From assembly GCA_963677605.2 (NCBI GenBank), contig CAXXDX010000007.1, positions 930,001 to 994,000 of the forward strand: 64,000 nt of DNA, written 5' to 3'. The DNA is from JAGLOK01 sp963677605. Lineage in GTDB: Bacteria > Bacillota > Clostridia > Christensenellales > UMGS416. The notes under the pieces were generated by a model, which saw only the letters and a list, made by a program, of their open reading frames with translations, searched no databases and was not told the DNA's origin. Made by a program: the position numbers and the translations under genes. This document shows, in pieces, positions 35,778-43,774 of the stretch (positions are counted from its first letter, which is position 1; every line of letters starts with the position of its first letter).

Positions 35778-36962
35778 ATGGGGAAAAAGCAGATAATTGA
35801 AAACATTAAAAGAGGAGCAGTAAATATCTATTCGGCGAATGAGCTTGAAGAACGGATTAAAAGCGGCAAACGTCTTGTGATAAAGCTCGGAGCAGATCCA
35901 AGCAGACCGGACTTGCACTTGGGCCATTCTGTTGTATTAAGAAAGCTTAGATTATTTCAGGAACTAGGGCATAAAGTTGTGTTTGTGATAGGAGATTTTA
36001 CAGGCATGATAGGAGATCCAACCGGAAAAAGCAAGACAAGGCCGAAGCTCACTTAAGAGAAAACACGGGAAGCGGGTGAGACTTACTTCAAACAGGTTAC
36101 AAAGATTTTGGATAAAGATAAAACCGAAATTGTTTATAACTCCAGCTGGCTGTCAAAAATGAATTTTGAACAGGTAATAGAGCTTGCATCGGGATATACA
36201 CTCGCAAGGATTTTGGAGAGGGATGATTTTAAAACAAGATATCAGGCGAATCAGCCTATTGGAATCCATGAACTTTTATATCCTTTGGTGCAAGGCTATG
36301 ATTCAATGGCAATTAATGCAGATATCGAGGTGGGAGGTACTGACCAGACGTTTAATTTGCTTGTTGGCAGGCAGCTTATGGAACGTGCAGGCATGAAGCC
36401 TCAGACGGTAATTACATATCCTCTGTTGGTTGGTTTAGACGGCAAAGAGAAGATGAGTAAGTCACTGGATAATTACATTGGAATTGATGAACCTGCCGAT
36501 ATAATGTTTGAAAAATGTATGAAAGTTCCTGATGATCTTTTGTATGACTATTTTAAGATGACAACTGATGTTAATCTTGAGGAAGCAAATACTCTTATTA
36601 AAGAAGATGTAAGACAAGCTCATTTCACATACGCTGAAACAATTGTTGGTATGTATCACAATGATAAATTGGCTTTGTATGCAAAAAAGAGATATAACGA
36701 TGTAGCAAAAGGCAGAAATCCTGAAAATCTGGATGAAATCAGGATTCCTGAGGAAAGCATATCCATAGTTGAGCTTTTAAAGATAGTGGGATTTGCGGAA
36801 TCGTCAAGTCAGGCGCGCAGACACATATTGGGCAAAGGTGTAAAGGTTGATGGCAATGTTGTCTTGGATATTCATACAATAGTTAATATAAGAGACAGTG
36901 TTATTGTGCAGTTTGGAAAGAATCGCTTTGCAAGAGTGTTGTTTGATAATGATAAATTATAA
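35778..36962 (+). pseudogene. tyrS: Tyrosyl-tRNA synthetase, interrupted by an in-frame TAA
   Basis: 394 codons in one frame encode a complete TyrRS except for a TAA at 36054-36056. The N-terminal part has KLGADPSRPDLHLGHSVVL (the HIGH-type motif) and GMIGDPTGKSKTRPKLT. After the stop the protein continues as EKTREAGETYFKQVTKIL, then SGYTLARILERDD, GGTDQTFNLL, KMSKSLDNY and a C-terminal S4 RNA-binding domain (ESSSQARRHILGKGVKVDG). Related proteins have leucine or a similar residue at the stop position, so one base change (TTA to TAA) explains it. Either the sequence has an error, another tyrS exists elsewhere, or the codon is read through. AAAGGAGG precedes the ATG. Confidence 0.9.
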
Positions 36963-37757
36963 ACCGTTCACTACTCTGCTTCTGGTAAGCTCCCAGCGCT
37001 TGAATATGATTTTAGCTTTTATGCTGTCGGGTATTATGGCTGCGAGGGATACAGCAAACATATTTACAATACCAGGCACATATTTTGATTGTCCGCGTAA
37101 GGCTTTCTTGATTGTTTTATGAGCAACTGTCCCTGTATTAACAGTCGTAATTCTTCCTATAAAGCCTTGCGACTCTATGCTGGCAATTACCTTTGGCATA
37201 GTTCTGAGTCCTGACGGACACAAAGCCATAACGTTGCCGCCTTTGTTTTTAATTTCTTCTCGTATTGCTATTGAAAACTGGATTATTGCACGCTTGCTTG
37301 CAGCATATATAGCCTTAAGCGGCATTGTAAAAAAACCTGCCATAGATGCAACGTTTATTATATAGTACTTATCTTTATGGGGAAGCGAAACCGCAAATCT
37401 TGAAATATCAATTGTTGCTTCGGTGTTAAGACGGATAACTGTGCTTATCATGTCGCTTGTAAGACTTTTAATCTCTCCTTCATAGTCAAGCCCTGCGACG
37501 TTAATTGTCATAAAGAGGTCGGCGTTTAGACTTTGTATTTTCATAAAAAGCATCTGTCTTTGGCAAATGTCTGTTAAATCACAGGCTAAATATACAATGT
37601 CTATTGAATAAGTGGATTTCAATGCTTCGGATAGTGTTTTGAGCTTTTCTTCGTATAAATCGGTTATAATCAGACTATTGCCAAGCTGTGCGCATTCAAC
37701 GGCAAAAGCTCTTCCCAAGCCGCCTGCTGCACCTGTTATAAGTGTATATTGTTTCAT
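36957..37757 (-). CDS. SDR-family oxidoreductase
   Basis: 266 residues, short-chain dehydrogenase/reductase. The NAD(P)-binding glycine motif is TGAAGGLGRAF near residue 8; ACDLTD marks the adenine pocket and VAGLDYEGE replaces the usual NAG strand. Catalytic residues are in NVASMAGFFTMPLKAIYAASKRA, with Y and K of YxxxK. The C-terminal hydrophobic end resembles membrane-associated SDRs. Its stop overlaps the tyrS stop by six bases, convergent. AAGGA lies before the ATG. Its promoter region is shared with the divergent SDR/TetR unit and holds a 16-base palindrome. Confidence 0.92.
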   Translation of the reverse strand: MKQYTLITGAAGGLGRAFAVECAQLGNSLIITDLYEEKLKTLSEALKSTYSIDIVYLACDLTDICQRQMLFMKIQSLNADLFMTINVAGLDYEGEIKSLTSDMISTVIRLNTEATIDISRFAVSLPHKDKYYIINVASMAGFFTMPLKAIYAASKRAIIQFSIAIREEIKNKGGNVMALCPSGLRTMPKVIASIESQGFIGRITTVNTGTVAHKTIKKALRGQSKYVPGIVNMFAVSLAAIIPDSIKAKIIFKRWELTRSRVVNGL

Positions 37758-37814
37758 ATAAGTTATTTCCTTTCGTGTTGTATGATTGGATTATATTTAT
37801 TGAGAATATAAAAG

Positions 37815-37830
37815 TCAATCAATTGATTGA
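37815..37830. promoter_or_regulatory. Palindromic candidate TetR operator between divergent SDR genes
   Basis: TCAATCAATTGATTGA is a perfect 16-base palindrome; a further half-site TGATTGATT lies at 37838-37846. It is centred between two SDR genes, one of which is followed by a TetR gene. TetR-family operators are commonly such palindromes. Confidence 0.55.
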
Positions 37831-37918
37831 AACATATGATTGATTTAATTTGTTTCTAATGCTACTATAATGTTATTGTGATTTTCGGGTGATAGTATTA
37901 AAGAAAAAAGGAGTTATT

Positions 37919-38770
37919 ATGGAAAACAGAAAAATTGCTTTAATTACAGGAGCTACATCCGGAATAGGGCTTGAAACGGCAAAAGGACTAATTGAAAACG
38001 GATTTTTTGTAATAGGTACATCTAGAAGCAAAGAGAAAGAAGAAAGAGCTAAACGTTACTTAGGAGAAAATGCGAAGTTCGTTGAAGCTGAATTATCATC
38101 GCAGGAAAGCCTCAGACAGCTTAAAGAAAAGGTTGAAGCAATATTGAACGGAAGAGGGCTTAATGTTCTTATAAACAATGCAGGAGCATTCTCGACCTAT
38201 TACACCCTGACAGACGAAGGTGTGGAAAAACAGTTTGCTGTAAATACTATTGCGCCATTTTACAATTCTTTGCTGTTTTATGATAAACTTAGTTGTGTAG
38301 GCGGCAGGATTATTAATGTTTCCTCCTCATCACACTATGGCACAAGGATGAAATGGAGCGATTTGCAACTTACAAGAAGCTATCATCAGCTAAGAGCATA
38401 TAAGCAGACTAAGCTTATGTCTGTAATGCTTTCCAGAAGGTTTAACGATGTATCACGCAGTGTTAAGGCATATATGGCAGATCCGGGGCTTGTGAACACT
38501 GAAATGGGATTTAAAGACACCAGCGGGCTGGCTAAAATTATCTGGAAATTTAGAAAAAAAACCGGACAGCCGCCGCACAAGGGAGCGGAAACTTCGATAT
38601 ATTTAGCGTGTGCAGAAGAGATAAACGGGTTTTATTTTAAGGATTGTGCAGAGCGCGCACCGCATAAAGATGTTTACAATGATGAATATGTCGAAAGAGT
38701 GTGGAATTACTGCGAAAAAGTTATAAATATTGACGCTGAGGAGTTGATAAAGACATATGACAATGGATAA
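37919..38770 (+). CDS. SDR-family oxidoreductase (retinol dehydrogenase-like)
   Basis: 283 residues counted from ATG 37919, which follows AAAAAGGAG; an upstream in-frame ATT/ATG extension lacks a ribosome site. Cofactor motif LITGATSGIGLETAK, the LINNAGAF strand, serine segment NVSSSSHYG and the catalytic YKQTK. The central KWSDLQLTRSYHQLRAYK region is typical of the WW-oxidoreductase/retinol dehydrogenase-like branch. The substrate is unknown. Its stop overlaps the TetR gene by 14 bases, so the enzyme and regulator are coupled. Confidence 0.92.
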   Translation: MENRKIALITGATSGIGLETAKGLIENGFFVIGTSRSKEKEERAKRYLGENAKFVEAELSSQESLRQLKEKVEAILNGRGLNVLINNAGAFSTYYTLTDEGVEKQFAVNTIAPFYNSLLFYDKLSCVGGRIINVSSSSHYGTRMKWSDLQLTRSYHQLRAYKQTKLMSVMLSRRFNDVSRSVKAYMADPGLVNTEMGFKDTSGLAKIIWKFRKKTGQPPHKGAETSIYLACAEEINGFYFKDCAERAPHKDVYNDEYVERVWNYCEKVINIDAEELIKTYDNG

Positions 38771-39308
38771 AAGAGAAAAAACAAAGATAGATATAATCAA
38801 TGCTGCTGTTCAGGCTATTGACGAAGAGGGTATAGACGGCGCTACAATTCGGAAAATTGCAGGAATTGCAGAAGTCAACTCAGCTGCTATAAGCTATTAT
38901 TTCGGAAGCAGAGACGCTCTTATCAGCCTTGCGCTAGAGCAGACATTGGACAATGCGTTTGACTTTAATGATTTTAAATACTCGGAAAATGATAATTACA
39001 GAAGAGTGCTGAGGGCAATTTTTGCAGACTGGAAGCAGGGAGCGATAGCTTTTCCCGGGATTACATTTGCGCACTTTGATGATATCATAAACAGCAGAAC
39101 ACACCACGAAATCACAAAAAGCAGGATTAATGATTTCATAAACAATGTATATAAGCTTCTTGTTAAGCATGGACTTTCAGATTCTGATGAGAATTATAAG
39201 AAGTTGAAGCTTATTTTCGGAGCATTTATATCCACTCTTTTAATGCCGGATGTATCATATCCACAAAATAGCAATGATGAAATAGATATATTGATAAATA
39301 TGCTTTAA
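38757..39308 (+). CDS. TetR-family transcriptional regulator
   Basis: 183 residues. The N-terminal helix-turn-helix is TIRKIAGIAEVNSAAISYYFGSRDALI, after INAAVQAIDEEG. The C-terminal ligand domain is divergent. The ATG at 38757 lies inside the SDR gene with GAGGAG upstream. The natural target is the palindrome at 37815, controlling both SDR genes. The ligand is unknown; a hydrophobic SDR substrate is plausible. Confidence 0.93.
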   Translation: MTMDKREKTKIDIINAAVQAIDEEGIDGATIRKIAGIAEVNSAAISYYFGSRDALISLALEQTLDNAFDFNDFKYSENDNYRRVLRAIFADWKQGAIAFPGITFAHFDDIINSRTHHEITKSRINDFINNVYKLLVKHGLSDSDENYKKLKLIFGAFISTLLMPDVSYPQNSNDEIDILINML

Positions 39309-39325
39309 ACGGCTGTCTGGAAGCA

Positions 39326-39354
39326 TTGACAACCACTGTTTTTTCCTATATAAT
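39326..39354 (+). promoter_or_regulatory. Consensus sigma-A promoter for the second TetR gene
   Basis: TTGACA (39326-39331), exactly 17 bases, TATAAT (39349-39354). An apparent upstream TTG start of the reading frame is this -35 box and is not used. Confidence 0.85.
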
Positions 39355-39359
39355 CCATA

Positions 39360-39373
39360 TGAGTGAACACTCA
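39360..39373. promoter_or_regulatory. Operator overlapping the TetR start site
   Basis: TGAGTGAACACTCA is an inverted repeat (TGAGTG, two bases, CACTCA) at the predicted +1. ACTCAGTGA occurs at 39369 and again at 39384. The site fits TetR autorepression. Confidence 0.65.
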
Positions 39374-39388
39374 GTGACAGGAGACTCA

Positions 39389-39970
39389 GTGAATAATAGA
39401 GATCAACAAAAGCGTGAAACAAAGCAAAAAATACTCAAAGCCGCCAAGGAAGAGTTTGTCCAGAACGGCTTTTTGGAGACCAACACAAAAACCATAGCCG
39501 ACAGGGCGGGTATTGCTCATGGCACTCTGTTTCTGCACTTTCCCACAAAACATGCACTAATTGAGAAAGTTCTTGAGGCTGTTCTTATAAGCCTTGATAT
39601 TCAGCTTGAAAAGATGGTTAGCGAGGAAAAGGGATTGGAAGGTTTGCTGAGTGGATATCTTGATTTTATTCGCGACAATGAGAGTTTCTTTGAAGTGCTT
39701 GCCATAGAGCTTCCTCATTATCCAAAAGATATAAGGATAAAAGCATATCTTAATGAAGCTTCTGCCCGAAACTACTTTTATAACATAATTCACAGAGGAG
39801 TAGCTTTGGGGATATACAAAAAAATCGATATAAAAATGTCTCTCACTTTTTTATTCGGAACCATAAACTATTATCTCAGCAATAAAAGAAATATATTAAA
39901 AACCGGAAGTATAATTGAATATAAAAAAGAAGCAATAATAAATACATTTATTAGCTTTATAAAAGCATAA
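39389..39970 (+). CDS. TetR-family transcriptional regulator, autoregulated
   Basis: 193 residues from GTG 39389, chosen because AGGAG (39379-39383) lies five bases before it and because the promoter covers the longer alternative start. HTH: TNTKTIADRAGIAHGTLFLHFPTKHALIEK. The C-terminal domain (about 70-193) is helical. It is followed ten bases later by the small zinc-ribbon gene, which probably shares the transcript. The target beyond its own promoter is not visible. Confidence 0.92.
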   Translation: MNNRDQQKRETKQKILKAAKEEFVQNGFLETNTKTIADRAGIAHGTLFLHFPTKHALIEKVLEAVLISLDIQLEKMVSEEKGLEGLLSGYLDFIRDNESFFEVLAIELPHYPKDIRIKAYLNEASARNYFYNIIHRGVALGIYKKIDIKMSLTFLFGTINYYLSNKRNILKTGSIIEYKKEAIINTFISFIKA

Positions 39971-39980
39971 GGGGAATAAC

Positions 39981-40232
39981 ATGGAAAAGACATACTGCGA
40001 AAGCTGCTCAATGCCAATGATTAAAAAAGAGGATTTTGGCGGCGGAAACATAGATAACAAATACTGCAAACATTGCTGCGATGATAAAGGCAGCCTCAAA
40101 TCATATGATGAAGTGTTTAGCGGGATGGTCGAATTCGCTGTGAAAAATCTGGACATCAGTATGGATAAAGCAAGAGAAAGTGTTTCTGAAAATATGGCAA
40201 ACATGCCAGCATGGGAAAACCATAAAAAGTAA
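39981..40232 (+). CDS. Small zinc-ribbon protein
   Basis: 83 residues matching the putative zinc-ribbon family that begins with C-x2-C...C-x2-C: YCESCSMPM near residue 6 and YCKHCCDDKG near 30. A helical tail (about 40-83) ends in PAWENHKK. Function unknown; such proteins are often next to TetR or MarR regulators. AAGGGG lies before the ATG. Confidence 0.85.
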   Translation: MEKTYCESCSMPMIKKEDFGGGNIDNKYCKHCCDDKGSLKSYDEVFSGMVEFAVKNLDISMDKARESVSENMANMPAWENHKK

Positions 40233-40239
40233 ATTTTCA

Positions 40240-40268
40240 TTGCAATTTAATTGGTAGATTTATATAAT
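40240..40268 (+). promoter_or_regulatory. Sigma-A promoter for the second ECF sigma operon
   Basis: TTGCAA (40240-40245), a 17-base spacer and TATAAT (40263-40268). Confidence 0.7.
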
Positions 40269-40335
40269 ATAGCCTGCGGTTTTATTCGCATAAAATCGCA
40301 AAGAATAAAAAATAAAAACTAACTTGGAGAATCAT

Positions 40336-40911
40336 TTGTCGGGTAAAGATTTACAGCTTTATAATATGGCATTGGAAGGTGATATAGCAGCTTTTGAGGA
40401 GTTGTTTTCATCTAATTATACCCATATATATAATCTTTGCTACAGGATGATGAGAAGTTCTGAAGATGCCGAAGATATGCTGCAGGAATCCATGCTCAAA
40501 GCTTGGAGAAAGCTTAAATCATTTAACAAAGCATCGTCGTTTTCAACATGGCTTCACAGGATTGCGGTAAACACATGTCTTGACGCGATAAGAAAGCGCA
40601 AGGACAACAAGAAGTCTCTTGAGGAGATGGGTGAATATGGCAAAGAACTAACAGATGCGAGCGCCGGAAATTTCGATGAAAGAGCTGTACAGCGTCAGGT
40701 CATAGAAGATGCGCTTATGCATCTTAAAGAGAGAGATAGGGTTATAATAGTGTTGCGTGACATACAAGGCTATTCTTATGAAGAAATGGCTGATATACTG
40801 GAGTGTCCGTTGGGGACGGTCCGCTCTCGCCTTTCTAGAGCGAGAAACGCTATGGTTAAAATATTAAACGGAATGGAACAAAAGACACAGAAGCTGCGTC
40901 AAACCAATTGA
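40336..40911 (+). CDS. ECF-type RNA polymerase sigma factor
   Basis: 191 residues from TTG 40336, which has GGAG six bases upstream; TTG 40324 is a weaker choice. Region 2: IYNLCYRMMRSSEDAEDMLQ and FNKASSFSTWLHRIAVN. Region 4: LKERDRVIIVLRDIQGYSYEEMADILECPLGTVRSRLSRARNAM, close to the SigW/RpoE type. It heads an operon with a zinc anti-sigma factor and a SIMPL-domain protein. The upstream promoter is sigma-A type. Confidence 0.95.
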   Translation: MSGKDLQLYNMALEGDIAAFEELFSSNYTHIYNLCYRMMRSSEDAEDMLQESMLKAWRKLKSFNKASSFSTWLHRIAVNTCLDAIRKRKDNKKSLEEMGEYGKELTDASAGNFDERAVQRQVIEDALMHLKERDRVIIVLRDIQGYSYEEMADILECPLGTVRSRLSRARNAMVKILNGMEQKTQKLRQTN

Positions 40912-40924
40912 AAGAGGAAATAAA

Positions 40925-41755
40925 GTGAATTGTAAAGATGCAAACAAAAAAATATCGCTTCTTATAGACGGCATGCTTGATGAAAAACGAAAGCATAGCT
41001 TATTGGAGCATATAAAAGTTTGCAGCGAATGCAAGAAGCTTTATGACGACATGAAGGTTATGGTATCTGATCTTTCTGATTTGCCAGAAGTTAAGCTGCC
41101 GGACGGAGCTGAAAACAGAATCCATTTTGCATTGAAAAGAGAAGCGGAAGCTCCTAAAAAGAAAAGATGGATGAAGTTTACTGTAATTGCCGCACCTGCC
41201 ACTATGGCGCTTGTTGCAGCAGTATTTGGAATCAGCTATCTGTTTTCCGGAGGGTTAAAAAACAGCGAATCAGCAGATATGGCGGTTTTTGAAAAAGCTG
41301 AAATTCAGGAAGCTGAGTATGAAGCAAAATCTATGCCGGCAGCTGATATGGAAGCAGGCAATGGTGCTGAAGTTGCGGTGGAAGAAGCTGCCGAAGAATC
41401 TGTGGAGGAAACCAGAATGCTTATGGTTGAGGAGGATTCCGAAACGGTCAGCGGTGAAGCAGAAGATGAGCTTTATGGTGTAACGGTATATGTTGATGCA
41501 GAAAACGAGGAAGAGTTCAGCCTGATAGTTGATGAAGTCCTTACAATTGTCGAAACTGATGCACAAGCTGAAAAAGTTTATGATGAAGAAACTAAAAGAA
41601 CAACAGTTTACCTTCCGATGACTTATCGCAGCGAGTTTATATCAAACATACAAACCAATGATATGAAAATCGAATTCATTCAGGATTTAGATCAGGGATC
41701 AGATGACAGCGACCTTATGTTTAAAGTAATTTTCCTTTTTCAAAAAAACGATTAA
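40925..41755 (+). CDS. Zinc-binding membrane anti-sigma factor
   Basis: 276 residues, GTG start with GAGG upstream. The N-terminal zinc anti-sigma domain has C3 and H29-x3-C33-x2-C36 (LEHIKVCSECKKLY). One membrane helix is near 82-106. The outer part has a Glu/Ala-rich, strongly acidic spacer (about 115-180) and then a folded domain (VTVYVDAENEEEF, RTTVYLPMTY). It should hold the ECF sigma factor encoded 13 bases upstream at the membrane and release it on an envelope signal. The outer domain is not recognised. Confidence 0.92.
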   Translation: MNCKDANKKISLLIDGMLDEKRKHSLLEHIKVCSECKKLYDDMKVMVSDLSDLPEVKLPDGAENRIHFALKREAEAPKKKRWMKFTVIAAPATMALVAAVFGISYLFSGGLKNSESADMAVFEKAEIQEAEYEAKSMPAADMEAGNGAEVAVEEAAEESVEETRMLMVEEDSETVSGEAEDELYGVTVYVDAENEEEFSLIVDEVLTIVETDAQAEKVYDEETKRTTVYLPMTYRSEFISNIQTNDMKIEFIQDLDQGSDDSDLMFKVIFLFQKND

Positions 41756-41780
41756 TTTGAAATGACTTATGGAGGTTATT

Positions 41781-42530
41781 ATGAACAACAAAATTTTACT
41801 TATATTAATTGCCGCAGTACTTGTGCTTTCACTGGCATCAACAGGAATACTGCTCTTTAACGGTAATGCAAAAACCAATGAGACAAAAGATGGAATAGTT
41901 AACTCAATTTCAGTATCTAGTACGGGCGAAGTTACAGTTATGCCGGATGTAGGCTACATTTCGCTGGGTATTGAAACAAAAAAGGAAGATGTTAAAGATG
42001 CTGAAGAAGAAAACTCAAAAATAATGAACGATATAATGGATTCGTTAAAAGACTTTGATATTGAAGAAAGCGACATTAAAACTGTTGGGTATAACATCTA
42101 TCCTCAGTATGAAGAATATAATGATGAAAAGCCATCTGCATATGCTGTTTATAACACAGTCCAGGTAACGGTTAAAAAACTTGAGGATATGAGCGACATA
42201 ATTGATGCGGCAGTAAGTGCCGGGGCAAACAGAACTAACAGCATAAGCTTTGATGTGCTGGATAGAGAAGAGTCCTATAATGAGGCTCTTAAGAATGCAG
42301 TTGAAAATGCAAGAGCAAGAGCAGAAGTGCTGGCTGAGGCTTCAGGCCTTAAAATTGTCGGAGTTCTGACTGTAAGCGAAAGCAGTTCATCACCCAGATA
42401 TTATTATGCGGATACAATGTCATACGCCAAAGCGGAAAGCATGGACGGAGGATACGCACCTTCGATATCAACCGGTGATATGGAAATATCTGCTTCGGTA
42501 TATGTGACATTTGAAGTAGCAAACAAATAA
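41781..42530 (+). CDS. SIMPL-domain (DUF541) secreted protein
   Basis: 249 residues from ATG 41781 (GGAGG just before; ATG 41769 is inside the ribosome site). A signal peptide or anchor spans 1-24. The DUF541/SIMPL domain has ISVSSTGEVTVMPDVGYISLGIET at the start, VGYNIYPQYEEY in the middle and ALKNAVENARARAEVLAEASGLKIVGV at the end. Family members bind outer-surface partners and affect oxidative or wall stress; the mechanism is unclear. As third gene of the ECF operon it may be a regulatory target or modulator. Confidence 0.93.
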   Translation: MNNKILLILIAAVLVLSLASTGILLFNGNAKTNETKDGIVNSISVSSTGEVTVMPDVGYISLGIETKKEDVKDAEEENSKIMNDIMDSLKDFDIEESDIKTVGYNIYPQYEEYNDEKPSAYAVYNTVQVTVKKLEDMSDIIDAAVSAGANRTNSISFDVLDREESYNEALKNAVENARARAEVLAEASGLKIVGVLTVSESSSSPRYYYADTMSYAKAESMDGGYAPSISTGDMEISASVYVTFEVANK

Positions 42531-42540
42531 CAGACAGACA

Positions 42541-42569
42541 AGAAGCCTCCCTTTTGGGAGGCTTCTTTT
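42541..42569. terminator. Bidirectional intrinsic terminator
   Basis: AGAAGCCTCCC (42541-42551), TTTT loop, GGGAGGCTTCT (42556-42566) and a T-run; it separates the sigma operon from the convergent radical SAM gene. Confidence 0.9.
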
Positions 42570-42574
42570 ATTAC

Positions 42575-43642
42575 TTAACTATCCATTAAGGCTGCAATCC
42601 ATTCTTTATTTTCATTTAAGGCGCATCCGCCTTTTGACTCTTTTAGATCATCATGATTCGCTCTTATTTTTTCAAGAAGAGGTGATTTGAGCGCTTCTTT
42701 TAATGAAACATCTTTTATGTTTATATCCGAATATGGTGCAAACGGACAGGCCTCCACTGCCCCTGTTGTGCTGATGTGCAAAAATCCTCTGCCGGCAGCA
42801 AGGCATCCGTCATATATTTCTTCGTCGCCGGGAAGGGCAACGATAAGCATATTATAATCATTTTTAAAATCATTGCTTCTTATATTCAAGTCGTTCTTTT
42901 GAGCTTCGCTGAGATATAGCATGTCGTCTTCACTTTGCGACACATATTCTATAAGGAACGTAACAGCACTGCCGGAAGATTCCAGATTTGAAAGGTAGTC
43001 ACTTGATATAACAGTGTCGTAATTTTCATTGGTTAGTGTAATGGATGAGCCGAAGATGATATCATCTTTGTTGAACTGAGCCATTGTATTTATAACTTTT
43101 TCATGTATTCCGACACCTCTTCTTTTATCGGTTTGCTCTTCGGTGCCCTCAAGGCTGAATACTGGAATGATATTTTTATTATTTTTTATTATATTGTTCG
43201 TGTCAGGAGTCAGTAAAATGCCGTTTGTAAATATAACAAAAATAGTATCTTTATGTTTTTGCGGTATATCGAGTATTCCTTTTTTCATCAGAGGTTCTCC
43301 GCCTGCAATTAAAATTATTGATACTCCAAGCTCAATGGCTTCACTGACTGTACGTGAAATTTCTTCAATGCTAAGCTCTTCGTTTGAGCTTTGCTTTTTA
43401 TTGCATGCATAGCATCCCGCACATGACAGATTGCAGTCTTGAGTTATGCTGAGTATCATTATCGGAGGAACAGTAATGTCTTCCTTTTTATAAAGAGAAT
43501 CTCGCTTTTTGTTCTGACGCTTTATCTGCCTTGCGATTTTGGAATACGCAGCAAGGTATGAAGGGTGCTTTAATAGATATTTTTTATTATTAACGAGTGA
43601 ACTTATAATTGATTTATTAAATAGTGAAATACCGCTGTTCAT
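42575..43642 (-). CDS. Radical SAM protein
   Basis: 355 residues. The cluster-binding C70-x3-C74-x2-C77 is in TQDCNLSCAGCYACNKK. AGGEPLMKKG is the SAM-contact GGEP strand. The C-terminal part has CLAAGRGFLHISTTGAVEACPF and a later single cysteine (GGCALNENKEW), resembling a reduced SPASM-like auxiliary region. The N-terminal about 60 residues are basic and may be membrane- or RNA-associated. It is near no peptide precursor, so RiPP maturation is not supported. GGAG precedes the ATG. Stand-alone gene. Confidence 0.9.
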   Translation of the reverse strand: MNSGISLFNKSIISSLVNNKKYLLKHPSYLAAYSKIARQIKRQNKKRDSLYKKEDITVPPIMILSITQDCNLSCAGCYACNKKQSSNEELSIEEISRTVSEAIELGVSIILIAGGEPLMKKGILDIPQKHKDTIFVIFTNGILLTPDTNNIIKNNKNIIPVFSLEGTEEQTDKRRGVGIHEKVINTMAQFNKDDIIFGSSITLTNENYDTVISSDYLSNLESSGSAVTFLIEYVSQSEDDMLYLSEAQKNDLNIRSNDFKNDYNMLIVALPGDEEIYDGCLAAGRGFLHISTTGAVEACPFAPYSDINIKDVSLKEALKSPLLEKIRANHDDLKESKGGCALNENKEWIAALMDS

Positions 43643-43737
43643 ATAATCTCCTGTGATGTATTTGCTTAAAAGATTATACCATAAATGCTTTATGTCAATT
43701 ATTATAAGATGGTTAAAATATGCTTTGATTATTCATA

Positions 43738-43764
43738 TAAAAAACCGCTCAGATGAGCGGTTTT
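43738..43764 (-). terminator. Intrinsic terminator of the PG-binding gene
   Basis: AAAACCGCTCA (43741-43751) and TGAGCGGTTTT (43754-43764), with the T-tract on the minus strand below 43741. It lies just after the minus-strand stop at 43775. Confidence 0.8.
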
Positions 43765-43774
43765 GATAGTGGAT

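Noticed and set aside
36054..36056. Selenocysteine or pyrrolysine recoding in tyrS
   Set aside because: Those use TGA and TAG; this codon is TAA.
39326..39388. Longer TTG-started form of the second TetR protein
   Set aside because: The TTG is the -35 box of a perfect promoter, so no transcript would contain it.
42575..43642. RiPP maturase
   Set aside because: No precursor peptide, transporter or RRE-type partner is encoded beside the radical SAM gene.
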